Source of the DNA: a bacterium
Lineage (GTDB): Bacteria; SZUA-182; SZUA-191; JAJRXT01
Assembly (NCBI GenBank): GCA_024277605.1
Contig: JAJRUU010000009.1
Coordinates: 1 to 27,109, forward strand
Reading direction: 5' to 3'
Length of the DNA: 27,109 bases
Below the pieces are notes generated by a model. The model was given only the letters and a program-made list of their open reading frames with translations, had not been told where the DNA came from and made no database searches. Numbering within the stretch: the stretch's first letter is position 1; each line of letters begins with the position of its first letter. Below are positions 1-7,973 of this stretch, one piece after another. Both the position numbers and the translations under genes were made by a program.

Positions 1-1
1 A

Positions 2-367
2 GTGGAGCTGCCCTACAAATCGCCGGGGCTGGCCGGTGGGTTATCTGCGGTAGTACCCGGTATGGGGCAGTTATATGCCGGGCACAAGCAGGATGCCGTG
101 GTAGCGTTTATACTAAATGGGGTTTTTGTGTGGGGCACTATTGAATCATTCAGGGGCGGCAATGATGTGGCGGGCGGGATACTGCTCTTTTTTGAGTTGG
201 GGTGGTATGGGGGCAACATCTACAGCGCTGTAAGCAGTACCCATAAATATAATAAAAAGCTGAAAGATGATTTTAGGGAAGATATTAATTCCCGCTTTAA
301 ATTTAGTTTGGGCAGCCTTCAGGGTAATATGAGTCAGCCATATGTAGGTTTAAGCTATAGATTTTAG
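2..367 (+). CDS. C-terminal part of a membrane protein (P-x-G-x-GQLY type), truncated by the window edge
   Basis: The frame is open to the left edge. The GTG at position 2 could initiate, but the visible part looks like the C-terminal portion of a larger protein, so the true start is probably outside the window. The 121 visible residues begin with the motif KSPGLAGGLSAVVPGMGQLY, followed by two hydrophobic stretches (about residues 31-47 and 57-75) and the phrase FFELGWYGGNIYSAV. I know this arrangement from small integral-membrane domains of uncharacterised proteins in Deltaproteobacteria-like genomes, often fused behind a periplasmic helical region. The stop lies 15 bases before mnmA, so the two are probably co-transcribed. 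Function is unknown; inner-membrane location is inferred from the hydrophobic segments. Confidence 0.6.
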   Translation: MELPYKSPGLAGGLSAVVPGMGQLYAGHKQDAVVAFILNGVFVWGTIESFRGGNDVAGGILLFFELGWYGGNIYSAVSSTHKYNKKLKDDFREDINSRFKFSLGSLQGNMSQPYVGLSYRF

Positions 368-382
368 GAGGAATATAATTAG

Positions 383-1456
383 ATGCGGGTAGCCGTGGCC
401 ATGAGCGGTGGGGTGGATAGCTCGGTAGCCGCCGCTCTGCTAAAGGAGCAGGGGCATGATGTGCTGGGGATTACTATGCACATCTGGTCCGATTATGGCA
501 TCGCTAAAGCGGAAAAACGCCGCCAGAGCTGCTGTGCTCCCTGCCATATCGATGATGCCAAAATGGTGGCCCATGATCTGGGAATACCCCATTATGTACT
601 TGATTTGAGGCAAGAATTCGATAAACATGTGGTCGATTATTTCTGCCGTGAATATTTAGCCGGACGAACTCCTAATCCCTGTATCCCCTGTAACCAGAAG
701 CTCAAATTCGGCGTACTCTTAAGCAAGATAAAGGAGTTGGGGGCAGCATACATCGCCACCGGACACTATGCCAGAATTGAAAATGATGCAGAGGGACGCT
801 TTTTGCTTAAATGTGCTGTAGATAAAACCAAGGATCAATCATATTTTTTGTTTAATCTGGGGCAGAAACAACTTGAGCATATTCTGTTCCCACTGGGTGA
901 GCAAGGAAAGGGGCGCACCAGGGAGATAGCCCGAGATTTAGGGCTACGGATAGCCGATAAGCCGGACAGTCAGGAGGCATGTTTTATCGATCATCATTAT
1001 GAGCAGTTACTAAAAGAACGCTTCCCCAATGAGATAAAACCCGGGGCGATATTAGATTGTAAAGGGCAGCAAATCGGTTTTCACCACGGGGTATCTCTTT
1101 ACACTATCGGTCAGCGCCGCGGCTTAGGGATTGCGCTGGGATATCCGCTCTACGTGACCAGGATTGATGGGATGGCCAATACCATTACCGTCGGCCCGGC
1201 AGATAAATTATATTGTAACGATTTAATAGCCACTGGTTGCCATACGGTATCTGGTGAGGAGCTGACCAATCCCCGAATGCTAAAGGTTAAGGTAAGGTCA
1301 ACCCAAAAAGCGGCCAAAGCCATTATCTCTCCCCTGTCCAAGGGGAAATTTAGAGTGAAATTTGCCGAACCACAGCGGGCCATTGCTCCGGGACAGGCCG
1401 TGGTGTTCTATGAAGGAGATACCGTGCTGGGCGGCGGTTGGATACAGCGGACATAG
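383..1456 (+). CDS. mnmA: tRNA-specific 2-thiouridylase MnmA
   Basis: Cytoplasmic enzyme that adenylates and thiolates C2 of U34 in the wobble position of tRNA-Lys, -Glu and -Gln, using sulfur relayed from a cysteine desulfurase. The 357 residues match the usual family length. The PP-loop ATP site is SGGVDSS at residues 8-14. The two catalytic cysteines are in place: Cys103 in NPCIPCN and Cys200 in SQEACFI, corresponding to E. coli Cys102 and Cys199. The tRNA-binding stretch TIGQRRGLGI is also present. The ATG is preceded by AGGAGG at 366-371 with a slightly long gap of 11 bases. The gene follows the membrane-protein fragment closely and precedes another PP-loop enzyme, larE, on the same strand. 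Confidence 0.96.
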   Translation: MRVAVAMSGGVDSSVAAALLKEQGHDVLGITMHIWSDYGIAKAEKRRQSCCAPCHIDDAKMVAHDLGIPHYVLDLRQEFDKHVVDYFCREYLAGRTPNPCIPCNQKLKFGVLLSKIKELGAAYIATGHYARIENDAEGRFLLKCAVDKTKDQSYFLFNLGQKQLEHILFPLGEQGKGRTREIARDLGLRIADKPDSQEACFIDHHYEQLLKERFPNEIKPGAILDCKGQQIGFHHGVSLYTIGQRRGLGIALGYPLYVTRIDGMANTITVGPADKLYCNDLIATGCHTVSGEELTNPRMLKVKVRSTQKAAKAIISPLSKGKFRVKFAEPQRAIAPGQAVVFYEGDTVLGGGWIQRT

Positions 1457-1577
1457 TCAGGGGGCATAGCCTGGCGGACATAGTCCGGCAGACGTAGTCA
1501 GCCTTTTATTTAGTAAATATTTAGTCTATTGAAGTTTAATGGATAGATTCACCCTTAACTCATAGGATGTACGGATA

Positions 1578-2420
1578 ATGGAAAACTCACTAAAACAAAA
1601 GCATAGCAAGTTAACCCAAATTTTAACCGAGATGGGCAGCCTTATAGTGGCCTATTCCGGGGGGGTGGACAGTACCCTGTTGCTTAAAGTAGCCGCTGAT
1701 ACCTTGGGAGACAAGGCCCTGGCGGTGACCGCTTGTTCGGCTACATACCCTGAGCGTGAATATCAATATAGCTGCCAGATTGCCCAGGAATTGGGGATAA
1801 AACAGCTTACTATCCATTCAGCGGAATTAGAGCGTGAGGAGTTTGCCCAAAATCCTCCCAATAGGTGTTATTACTGTAAAGAGGAGCTGTTCGGTGAGCT
1901 AAAAGATTTAGCAAAACAGCAGGGCTTCAGTTGGATAGCCGATGGCAGCAATAAAAACGATGAAGGGGACTTTCGTCCCGGAATGGAGTGCGCAAAAGAG
2001 CTGGGGATCCGCAGCCCATTGCGTGAAGCCGCTTTAAGTAAAGAGGATATTCGACAATTATCCCGGCAGTTAGGCTTACCCAATTGGGATAAACCGGCTG
2101 CGGCATGCCTGTCATCCCGCTTTCCTTATGGTGAGAGAATAACCACCCAAAAGCTGGAAATGGTGAATGCCGCCGAGGAGTATTTATGGCGGCAAGGGTT
2201 TGGTCAGCTCAGGGTCAGGCATCACACCAATATGGCCCGCATTGAAATTCCCGCCTCAGAATTAGCCCGTTTTCAGGACGATAACTTTCGCCAACAAGTA
2301 ATTAAAGAATTCAAACGCATCGGCTACACCTATGTAACCCTGGATCTGGAAGGCTATCGTACTGGCAGTATGAATGAGAGCTTAGATGCTTCTCAGAAAA
2401 CATCTTCCATAAAAAAGTAA
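1578..2420 (+). CDS. larE: ATP-dependent sacrificial sulfur transferase LarE
   Basis: LarE proteins adenylate the carboxylates of a nicotinic-acid-derived dinucleotide and donate sulfur from their own cysteine (or from a cluster-bound sulfide) to build the nickel-pincer cofactor of lactate racemase and its relatives. The 280-residue length fits the family. The PP-loop SGGVDST is at residues 28-34, the RCYYCKEE motif at 97-104, and PAAACLSSRFPYGER contains Cys177, the position of the sacrificial Cys176 of Lactobacillus LarE. No larA, larB or larC is visible here, so the target may be a distant larA-like enzyme or a different thiolation. It sits 121 bases after mnmA on the same strand. That gap contains short degenerate repeats but no obvious terminator. 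Confidence 0.93.
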   Translation: MENSLKQKHSKLTQILTEMGSLIVAYSGGVDSTLLLKVAADTLGDKALAVTACSATYPEREYQYSCQIAQELGIKQLTIHSAELEREEFAQNPPNRCYYCKEELFGELKDLAKQQGFSWIADGSNKNDEGDFRPGMECAKELGIRSPLREAALSKEDIRQLSRQLGLPNWDKPAAACLSSRFPYGERITTQKLEMVNAAEEYLWRQGFGQLRVRHHTNMARIEIPASELARFQDDNFRQQVIKEFKRIGYTYVTLDLEGYRTGSMNESLDASQKTSSIKK

Positions 2421-2475
2421 CTTGCTCCCTTTATTTCGCTAAAGCCGTGGTATACAAAACGTCTTTTGCCTTCAC

Positions 2476-2613
2476 CTATGCACCGGCTTTTGGTAATGTT
2501 TGCCTTATATCGGCTTGGTCAAATTCTATTGTCTGATAAAAAGGTATACCGCAACAGGCTGGTAAACCAATCACCAATGCTACTAAAAAAATCATGCATA
2601 CTGTACGTAACAT
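2476..2613 (-). CDS. Small putative lipoprotein, 45 residues
   Basis: A short frame read directly from the minus strand: ATG at 2613-2611, stop TAG at 2478-2476. It begins MLRTVCMIFLVALVIGLPAC, a positively charged start, a hydrophobic core and a lipobox-like L-P-A-Cys ending at residue 20, so processing by signal peptidase II is plausible. The mature part would be only about 25 residues (CCGIPFYQTIEFDQADIRQT...). A good ribosome-binding site (AAAGGGGTG) lies about 6 bases upstream of the ATG. It starts only 18 bases after the stop of the ankyrin gene, so the two probably form one transcript. Function unknown. The Pro at the -2 position of the lipobox is unusual, so lipidation is not certain. 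Confidence 0.55.
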   Translation of the reverse strand: MLRTVCMIFLVALVIGLPACCGIPFYQTIEFDQADIRQTLPKAGA

Positions 2614-2631
2614 AATCACCCCTTTAAGTTA

Positions 2632-3081
2632 TTATTTAGCTCCGGCCCGCTTTAACAATTCAATTACCTCATTATGATCATGCTCTGTGGCCATCATTAA
2701 AGCTGTATGGCCCCCATTATTTTTCATGTTCACATCCGCACCGGCGTCTAAAAGAATCTTTACAATTTTAGTTTGGCCTTTACCGGCGGCCCACAGGAGC
2801 GCTGTATCACCGCAACATTCATTTTTCATGTTTACCTCGGCACCCTTGGCAAGCAATACCTGCACGGTATCGGCGTGGCCTTCCCGGGCCGCTTCCAGTA
2901 AGGCTATTCTGCCTTCTGCATCATTCGCATTCACATCGGCGCCCTTGGCCAGTAGCTCTTCGACTGTCGCCGTATCACCGCTTATCGCCACGGTTATTAA
3001 GTCTGAATTAATATCTGCGGCACAGACGGAGAACGCCGTTACCAGTGAGAGAAACAAAACCATGATCGATGCGCGTCGCAT
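2632..3081 (-). CDS. Secreted ankyrin-repeat protein
   Basis: 149 residues with a signal peptide (residues 1-21, likely cleavage after VCAA) followed almost entirely by about four ankyrin repeats: roughly residues 26-53 (ATVEELLAKGADVNAND), 56-87 (ALLEAAREGHADTVQVLLAKG), 90-122 (ALLWAAGKGQTKIVKILLDAG) and 123-149. Ankyrin repeats bind other proteins. With an export signal this copy would act in the periplasm or outside, like small bacterial ankyrin proteins such as AnkB. The start is well supported by AGGAGGAG six to seven bases before the ATG. A sigma70-like promoter lies about 60 bases upstream. It is followed at 18 bases by a small lipoprotein gene that may encode its partner; this last point is inference. 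Confidence 0.85.
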   Translation of the reverse strand: MRRASIMVLFLSLVTAFSVCAADINSDLITVAISGDTATVEELLAKGADVNANDAEGRIALLEAAREGHADTVQVLLAKGAEVNMKNECCGDTALLWAAGKGQTKIVKILLDAGADVNMKNNGGHTALMMATEHDHNEVIELLKRAGAK

Positions 3082-3139
3082 AATGACTCCTCCTCTTATT
3101 TTTTAGCTTCAGTCAGTTATCATGCTATAACTTTACATA

Positions 3140-3168
3140 AGTATAATCTTATTACAAAAGCTTTCCAA
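3140..3168 (-). promoter_or_regulatory. Putative sigma70 promoter of the ankyrin-lipoprotein unit
   Basis: On the minus strand the -35 box TTGGAA (3168-3163) and the -10 box TATACT (3145-3140) are separated by exactly 17 bases. They match the consensus at 4/6 and 5/6 positions. The promoter points at the ankyrin gene starting at 3081, leaving a leader of about 50 bases. Confidence 0.5.
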
Positions 3169-3261
3169 AAACAACCTTGCCAAGAAAAAACAAAGTGTGC
3201 TAATCTACACAAGATAGATTGATAACCCATTAAACTGGTATTTTTGTTAGGGAGGTGCATT

Positions 3262-3783
3262 ATGATATTAATAAACCTTTTCCAGAAGACTATACTCATA
3301 GCCATGCTGATTAGCATATGCGCATGTGCCACTACTGCGCCTGAACCTGAACTAAGGTGGCTGGATTTTCCGGCTGAATCGGTTCAGAGTATAACCGGCA
3401 TGTGGATTAATGAAGGTGGTTTTTTGCGCTATCAGATTAAGCCCGCAGAAGATCCGGAAAATCAGCAAAAGGGCTGGTTTGAATTGATTGAGCATAGCTA
3501 TTGCCCGGATGGTGATTGCAGCAAGGCTCAACCCTCGGAGAAGGGCAGGCAAATCTATGGGACTATAAAGGATGGCAAAATCAGTGCGTTTTACATTCAC
3601 CAGGGCAAAGAATACAAGCAATTATGGCCTAGAATGATCAACTGTAAGACGCTTGCCGGGAAATATTCGGTGGGCAAAGTTACCCTTAGTCCAAACGGTC
3701 AGCAACTTTTTTTAAAGATTTTTATCCCCGACACAAATCCGAACTGTAGTTCTCCTGAAATAGTATTTTATCTGCTTCGTTAA
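3262..3783 (+). CDS. Putative lipoprotein, unknown function
   Basis: 173 residues. The start is set by GGAGGTG at 3250-3256, six bases before the ATG at 3262; an upstream TTG at 3244 has no such site. The N-terminus (MILINLFQKTILIAMLISIC-A-C) is a signal peptide with a lipobox-like I-C-A-Cys; lipidation would be at the second Cys. The mature part starts TTAPEPELRW and contains SITGMWINEGGFLRYQI, YGTIKDGKISAFYIHQGKEY and LSPNGQQLFLKIFIPD, an all-beta pattern reminiscent of small lipocalin-like envelope proteins. I do not recognise a named family. It is divergent from the ankyrin unit and convergent with yraN. Confidence 0.75.
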   Translation: MILINLFQKTILIAMLISICACATTAPEPELRWLDFPAESVQSITGMWINEGGFLRYQIKPAEDPENQQKGWFELIEHSYCPDGDCSKAQPSEKGRQIYGTIKDGKISAFYIHQGKEYKQLWPRMINCKTLAGKYSVGKVTLSPNGQQLFLKIFIPDTNPNCSSPEIVFYLLR

Positions 3784-3821
3784 CCCGAACCAGGCAAGTA
3801 ATTATTATTGGGTAAAATGTG

Positions 3822-4190
3822 TTATAACTGAAAGGCGTCTTTGATCAACTCAAACTTATCAATTCGCCCGTCATTGGTAAGGCTTACAGCAACGACATCA
3901 AAGCGGCAATCCACTCCCCATAGTTCTTTATGGGCCAGATAATTCTGAGCGATTTGGGCTATCTTTCGCTGCTTAGCGTGGGTTACCGCTGCCTGGGGCA
4001 CACCGAAGTCGGCGCTTGTTCTGGTCTTGACTTCCACAAAAACCAACACGCTGTGATCTTCGGCTATAATGTCTAACTCACCTAAGGCACAGCGGTAGTT
4101 ACGCTCCAGTATCTTGTATCCTTGGCGCTTAATAAACTTCTCGGCAACCCGCTCCCCTTGTTTCCCTAATACCTGACATTTGTTACTCAT
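3822..4190 (-). CDS. YraN family (UPF0102) nuclease-fold protein
   Basis: 122 residues, the standard length of the YraN/UPF0102 family. The conserved restriction-endonuclease-like core is visible: GERVAEKFIKRQGYKILERN, then GELDIIAEDHSVLVFVEVKTR with the typical E-x-D...E-V-K metal-binding pattern, and FDVVAV near the C-terminus. The family is widespread and is thought to act on nucleic acids, with a role in DNA processing or competence in some species; the biochemical function here is not established. The ATG lies four bases downstream of the stop of the GH57 C-terminal reading frame (TAG CTA ATG), suggesting coupling in one operon. Confidence 0.9.
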   Translation of the reverse strand: MSNKCQVLGKQGERVAEKFIKRQGYKILERNYRCALGELDIIAEDHSVLVFVEVKTRTSADFGVPQAAVTHAKQRKIAQIAQNYLAHKELWGVDCRFDVVAVSLTNDGRIDKFELIKDAFQL

Positions 4191-4193
4191 TAG

Positions 4194-5255
4194 CTAGATG
4201 TGTAGAAGCTGTTTATTTAGCTTTACACGCCAATTCTTGCCGCTATTTAGTTTCAATCGCCAGTGAAACAGGATAGTGGAGCCTTGATAAACCCGCTCAT
4301 AGCCTGATTCAGCCTGGGATACAGTATAGATAGGAAAGCACCACACACCGGCTGGTTTATTGCTGGACATATTCAGTTTCAGCCCTAAATCCCGAATCAC
4401 GAGATCCCAGCGTTTCTGTTTATCCGCCTGCAGCGGGTCTCGCAGGCCTCCCTGGATCGCCTCCCCCTCGAAAGAAGTTCCGTCTATATACAATGGATTC
4501 AGGTTAAATTCCACCCCAAACCATAACTCCTGCGGCTCATGGGACAGGTTATGCAGTTTATACTCAATCTCGGTCGATTCAGACCCGGCATCTAAGCGTA
4601 TTGTCTTGTCTATCCTCACGGGGTGTCCATTTACCGCTCCATCGCGAAACAGGTTAAGCTTAAGCTGTGCGCCCTTTTGGCTCTTGCTGTAAGCATACGT
4701 TTGGTTTATGAAATCCCCTTGCTCTGCATACTTACATTCCATAAACGCCTTAATATCTGTTTCCGGCGCCAGAAAATGATCCAATAAGCTTTTTCGGCGA
4801 TACCAGTCATAACTCAGGAAATGAGCTAACCCCTGTTCTTTCAGATTTTGGATATGGTGAATGCTCTTCGGGCCTTCGGTATCGACTTCATTATGACCCA
4901 CCCGGCGTTTAATATCTTCATGGTAAGCTTCATATTGGCGGCTGAAGTTGTCCAACAGATTTATGGCTTTTGGTTTATAGTCCCATTCGAAGATACTGCC
5001 CCCGGCATCCAGGTCAAAATAGAGGTTAAATATATCGGTATTAATCAGTAAGTTGGTACTGCCATTTTTTAGAAAATCCAGCTGTTCACATTCCATCCAA
5101 TGCGGCTGTTTGTGACGCAGGCGATCCACCTGCAACTCTGATTTAATCAGGTGCTGATAAATTGCGTGCCGCAGGTGAGGTAAGTATAGGCCGCCGAACA
5201 CCCCGTGCCAATAGGCACAATTACACTGCCCCTGCTGTAATTCATCCTTAGCCAA
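4194..5255 (-). CDS. C-terminal half of an interrupted GH57 alpha-amylase/4-alpha-glucanotransferase
   Basis: 353 residues that correspond to the central and C-terminal domains of GH57 glucanotransferases/alpha-amylases. GQCNCAYWHGVFGGLYLPHL opens the central domain (Pfam DUF1925 region). FDLDAGGSIFEWDYKPKAINLL opens the C-terminal beta-domain (DUF1926 region). It is in the same frame as the upstream half, and only the TAA at 5285-5283 separates them. Between the stop and this fragment the frame stays open (NGNSPAELE). The listed TTG at 5255 has no convincing ribosome-binding site, so independent translation is doubtful. Most likely this is a recent nonsense mutation or a sequence error in one gene that would span 6299 to 4194. 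Alone this half lacks the catalytic residues. Confidence 0.8.
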   Translation of the reverse strand: MAKDELQQGQCNCAYWHGVFGGLYLPHLRHAIYQHLIKSELQVDRLRHKQPHWMECEQLDFLKNGSTNLLINTDIFNLYFDLDAGGSIFEWDYKPKAINLLDNFSRQYEAYHEDIKRRVGHNEVDTEGPKSIHHIQNLKEQGLAHFLSYDWYRRKSLLDHFLAPETDIKAFMECKYAEQGDFINQTYAYSKSQKGAQLKLNLFRDGAVNGHPVRIDKTIRLDAGSESTEIEYKLHNLSHEPQELWFGVEFNLNPLYIDGTSFEGEAIQGGLRDPLQADKQKRWDLVIRDLGLKLNMSSNKPAGVWCFPIYTVSQAESGYERVYQGSTILFHWRLKLNSGKNWRVKLNKQLLHI

Positions 5256-5282
5256 CTCAAGCTCGGCAGGGCTGTTTCCATT

Positions 5283-6299
5283 TTAGGCCAGTTGGGCTAC
5301 CTTTTGGCTTACATACAGCATCTTCTTATGCATATTATTACTCTCGGGATATTTTACTAAAAAATTACGCCACAGCCCGCCCTTTAAGAAACGCTTGCAG
5401 GTCGGATTGTGTTCCATTTGCCCCTGGGCATTCATATAATCCAACCGGGCCTTGGTCGGTAACGCCCACTCCATCATTTCAGCATATGAGGCGGTGGGCA
5501 GATAAACACTTCCCAAGGGCTTATATTGATCTATATAGGCTGAATGATTAACCACTGCCAGCCAATCGCTATTCTGCTCTAACTGGCTAAAAAAGCGCTC
5601 CAGCCACCCCTCCTCATAGACCGTTTGGTATGTATGGGGCCAACTGCCGAACTTCTCACCATCATCCCCCACCTGAACCAGCAAGCCCTCACCGGCAGCC
5701 GCAATATGCCTTAAATATTCAATCGTTTCTTCGGGAGCGGCAAACGGCATCGTGTACCTAAGCTGCATGCTACTGGGAAAAACTTTAATGCAACAGCCTT
5801 CATCTTCGGTAATATAATAGCCATAGAGGTCGTCATCTTCTAACCCGGTTTCTTTTAAGTGCGAATCATCCAGGATAATATATTCCAGCCCGGATTTGGC
5901 AATCGGCTCCACCAGATGGGGTTCCCACACCCGCTCCGCCAGCCATAATCCACGTGGCTGATAATCAAAATGATCGTTAATATATTCCACCATCTTTTTT
6001 ATTTGATCCAGTTTATCTTGATTAGGCAGGATCGACAAAATAGGCTCATAAAAACCACCCGCCATAAGCTCTACCTGCCCTTTTTTAACCATTGCCTTAA
6101 GCTGTGTGAAGAATTCGGCATGATGCCGCTGGATCCACTTAAGCAACGGCCCGGAATAATGCAGGCTCACCTTAATAGATGGATGACGTTCAAGGACATT
6201 TAAAAACGGTAGGTAGGCCTGAGCATAACAATGCTCAATTACATGGTCAAAATTGCCTACTGGTTGATGTTGGTGAAAAGCCATGCTGAAATAGATCAT
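5283..6299 (-). CDS. N-terminal catalytic half of an interrupted GH57 alpha-amylase/4-alpha-glucanotransferase
   Basis: The (beta/alpha)7 catalytic domain of family GH57, which cleaves or transfers alpha-1,4-glucan chains in storage-glycogen metabolism, usually in the cytoplasm (no signal peptide is seen). All conserved motifs are present: FHQHQP near the start, AGGFYEP, GLWLAERVWEP with the nucleophile Glu122, and GDDGEKFGSWP with the acid/base Asp213 (numbered from the start chosen here; Thermococcus litoralis Glu123 and Asp214). The start at 6299 has AGGAG six bases upstream. An ATG at 6326 lacks such a site. The frame ends at TAA 5285-5283 after KVAQLA, exactly where homologues continue into the GQCNCAYWHG region, so the full enzyme of about 700 residues is interrupted. 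Confidence 0.85.
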   Translation of the reverse strand: MIYFSMAFHQHQPVGNFDHVIEHCYAQAYLPFLNVLERHPSIKVSLHYSGPLLKWIQRHHAEFFTQLKAMVKKGQVELMAGGFYEPILSILPNQDKLDQIKKMVEYINDHFDYQPRGLWLAERVWEPHLVEPIAKSGLEYIILDDSHLKETGLEDDDLYGYYITEDEGCCIKVFPSSMQLRYTMPFAAPEETIEYLRHIAAAGEGLLVQVGDDGEKFGSWPHTYQTVYEEGWLERFFSQLEQNSDWLAVVNHSAYIDQYKPLGSVYLPTASYAEMMEWALPTKARLDYMNAQGQMEHNPTCKRFLKGGLWRNFLVKYPESNNMHKKMLYVSQKVAQLA

Positions 6300-6469
6300 C
6301 TCCGTCTCCTGATTAGCCATAAACATAAGTGTAATAATATCTCTAACTAGTTGTATTATATGGGAATAAAAGTTGCGCCCAGTTCAAAAAACTATGCAAG
6401 CTGATGGTAGTATAATAACCAGAAATTGTCAACTGCCCCTTTTTATCCCAAATAATAAATATAAATCCC

Positions 6470-6654
6470 GATCTATTCATAAGTCTATATATGATTTGCC
6501 AGACCAGGCACGGCCTGGACTTATTATCAAAAAGAGTCTAAAACCAACGTCCATGATAACTTTGCTTGCCTGAAAATTATTGTGTGGAAGCTGACAAAGT
6601 TAATATTATCAGGAAGATGTGGTTTTGCTGTTAATAAGACCCGAATTATTCGGG
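6470..6654 (-). repeat. Dispersed repeat family, copy C (full length, minus orientation)
   Basis: Read on the minus strand the element starts with the palindrome CCCGAATAATTCGGG (6654-6640), runs through TCAGCTTCC and the core GGACGTTGG (about 6553-6545), and ends with TATGAATAGATC (about 6481-6470). The first 118 bases match copy D at the right end of the window with two differences. The tail matches copies A and B. Its 3' part contains an extra hairpin CCAGGC-ACG-GCCTGG. The rest of the 6327-6782 gap holds AT-rich sequence, a possible promoter near 6666-6694 and no convincing gene. Confidence 0.8.
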
Positions 6655-6665
6655 AAATAAATAAC

Positions 6666-6694
6666 TTGACAAAACCGACAATTTTTTTTATTAC
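6666..6694 (+). promoter_or_regulatory. Putative promoter of the cytochrome gene
   Basis: A perfect -35 box TTGACA (6666-6671) is followed after 17 bases by TATTAC (6689-6694), a 4/6 match to the -10 consensus; a second TATTAC sits six bases later. It lies about 90 bases before the cytochrome start, just after repeat copy C. Confidence 0.4.
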
Positions 6695-6782
6695 TATTAC
6701 CATCTAAATATGTTAAAGTAATTCTTTTAAGCCAACAATTCAGCGGCATTAATTAAAACATAAAAACTGTGAAGGGAAAAAC

Positions 6783-7358
6783 ATGAAAAGAATTGCAGGG
6801 CGGAGTCATTTTTTGTTTACATTAACCATACTATTTACCGGGATATGTTTTTTCTCGGTATCCCCTTCTTATGCCAAGCCGCCCAAATATATGGGTTATA
6901 AAAGCTGTGTCGGCTGTCATGATAAACAATATAAATCATGGAAAGACGGCACTATGAACCTAAATGCTTTTAAAGCCCTTATGCCGGGAAAGCGGGCTGA
7001 AGCCAAAGAAGAAGCCGGGCTGGATCCTAAAAAAGATTATACCAGCGAGCCGGAATGTCTGAAGTGTCACGCTACCGGATATGGTAAGCCGGGAGGTTTT
7101 ACCACCTATCGTAAAACCCGTGATTTAGCTGGGATTACTTGTGAATTCTGCCATGGATCTGGGGAATATTACTGGAAAACAATGGCCAAGGAGAGACATT
7201 TTTATGATCAAATAGATCTTATCTATAAGGGATTAACTGTACCTGACCAATCTACCTGCGACAAATGCCATGTCGAAGGTTGCCCTACCGGGTCCGATGA
7301 AATAGATTTCGATAGTGAAGCCGCCCATGAAAACTTTCCGCTAAAAGGTGAGCACTAA
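6783..7358 (+). CDS. Tetraheme c-type cytochrome, cytochrome c554-like
   Basis: 191 residues with a signal peptide (cleavage predicted after SYA, residue 31) and four CxxCH heme-attachment motifs: CVGCH at 42-46, CLKCH at 92-96, CEFCH at 120-124 and CDKCH at 159-163. The spacing and the phrase GYKSCVGCHDKQYKSW near the N-terminus match the cytochrome c554/multiheme family, whose members pass electrons in the periplasm. The product should be exported by Sec and matured by the Ccm system. A ribosome-binding site (AAGGG) lies seven bases before the ATG. It is monocistronic, with its own likely promoter, and converges on the SPOR gene with a 16-base gap. The redox partner cannot be told from the window. 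Confidence 0.85.
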   Translation: MKRIAGRSHFLFTLTILFTGICFFSVSPSYAKPPKYMGYKSCVGCHDKQYKSWKDGTMNLNAFKALMPGKRAEAKEEAGLDPKKDYTSEPECLKCHATGYGKPGGFTTYRKTRDLAGITCEFCHGSGEYYWKTMAKERHFYDQIDLIYKGLTVPDQSTCDKCHVEGCPTGSDEIDFDSEAAHENFPLKGEH

Positions 7359-7374
7359 AATTTATTGGCTTAAC

Positions 7375-7938
7375 TCACGGTGAGATAAACGGTTTCAGCT
7401 TGGTGGTTTTTTTAAGCTGTTCGGTGACCTGTTGGGCTTTTTCTCGGGAAGTATATTCACCTAGCCTCACCCTGTACCACAGGGTATTTCCTTGGCTGTT
7501 TTCGGAAACATAGGCGGGATACCCTTTGTCTTTAAGCTCATCCCGTAAGCCGTAAGCCGCTTTTTTATTCTTAAAGGCAGCTACCTGAATGCTATAGTTT
7601 TTTGTTTTCTCAGCCGACGGTTTAGTCTTTTGTTTTGTGGTTTTAGTCTTGGCTTTAGCAATCGGCTTTGGTTTAATTGATTTTATCGGTGCATCCGGCA
7701 GGGTATCATAAAAACTGCTTTCCTGCCCCTGCTCTATGAATGAAGCGATCTGTTCTTTTGAGGGCAATTGCTTCTTCAGCGACACCCCGGATATTTGATA
7801 GCCCAGCATGAGTCCCAGACTAAAACACAGTCCGCAGACCAAAAGGGCACCACAGCTAAGCAAAAAAAGCTGGATTTTATTCAGGCCGAACTGTATGTCA
7901 CTATTTTGAGACCTACCAGCTGAGCGTTTTTTTGCCAA
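7375..7938 (-). CDS. SPOR-domain inner-membrane protein
   Basis: 187 residues: short basic cytoplasmic N-terminus, one transmembrane segment (about 23-48), a Lys/Pro-rich periplasmic linker (about 84-112), and a SPOR domain (113-187; NYSIQVAAFKNKKAAYGLRD ... LWYRVRLGEY). SPOR domains bind glycan strands lacking stem peptides and bring proteins such as FtsN or DedD to the septum, so a cell-wall or division role is likely. The start is a TTG at 7938, decided by GGAGG six bases upstream (GGAGGAAGATATTG). It lies 35 bases after argS on the same strand, an arrangement (argS-SPOR) that is common in Proteobacteria and fits an operon. Confidence 0.88.
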   Translation of the reverse strand: MAKKRSAGRSQNSDIQFGLNKIQLFLLSCGALLVCGLCFSLGLMLGYQISGVSLKKQLPSKEQIASFIEQGQESSFYDTLPDAPIKSIKPKPIAKAKTKTTKQKTKPSAEKTKNYSIQVAAFKNKKAAYGLRDELKDKGYPAYVSENSQGNTLWYRVRLGEYTSREKAQQVTEQLKKTTKLKPFISP

Positions 7939-7973
7939 TATCTTCCTCCAACAGATGTAACTTCAGGGTGCCT

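Noticed and set aside
4848..5051. Plus-strand frame opposite the GH57 C-terminal half that could have meant an alternative gene at the break
   Set aside because: No recognisable product and no ribosome-binding site; the minus strand is strongly matched to GH57 domains.
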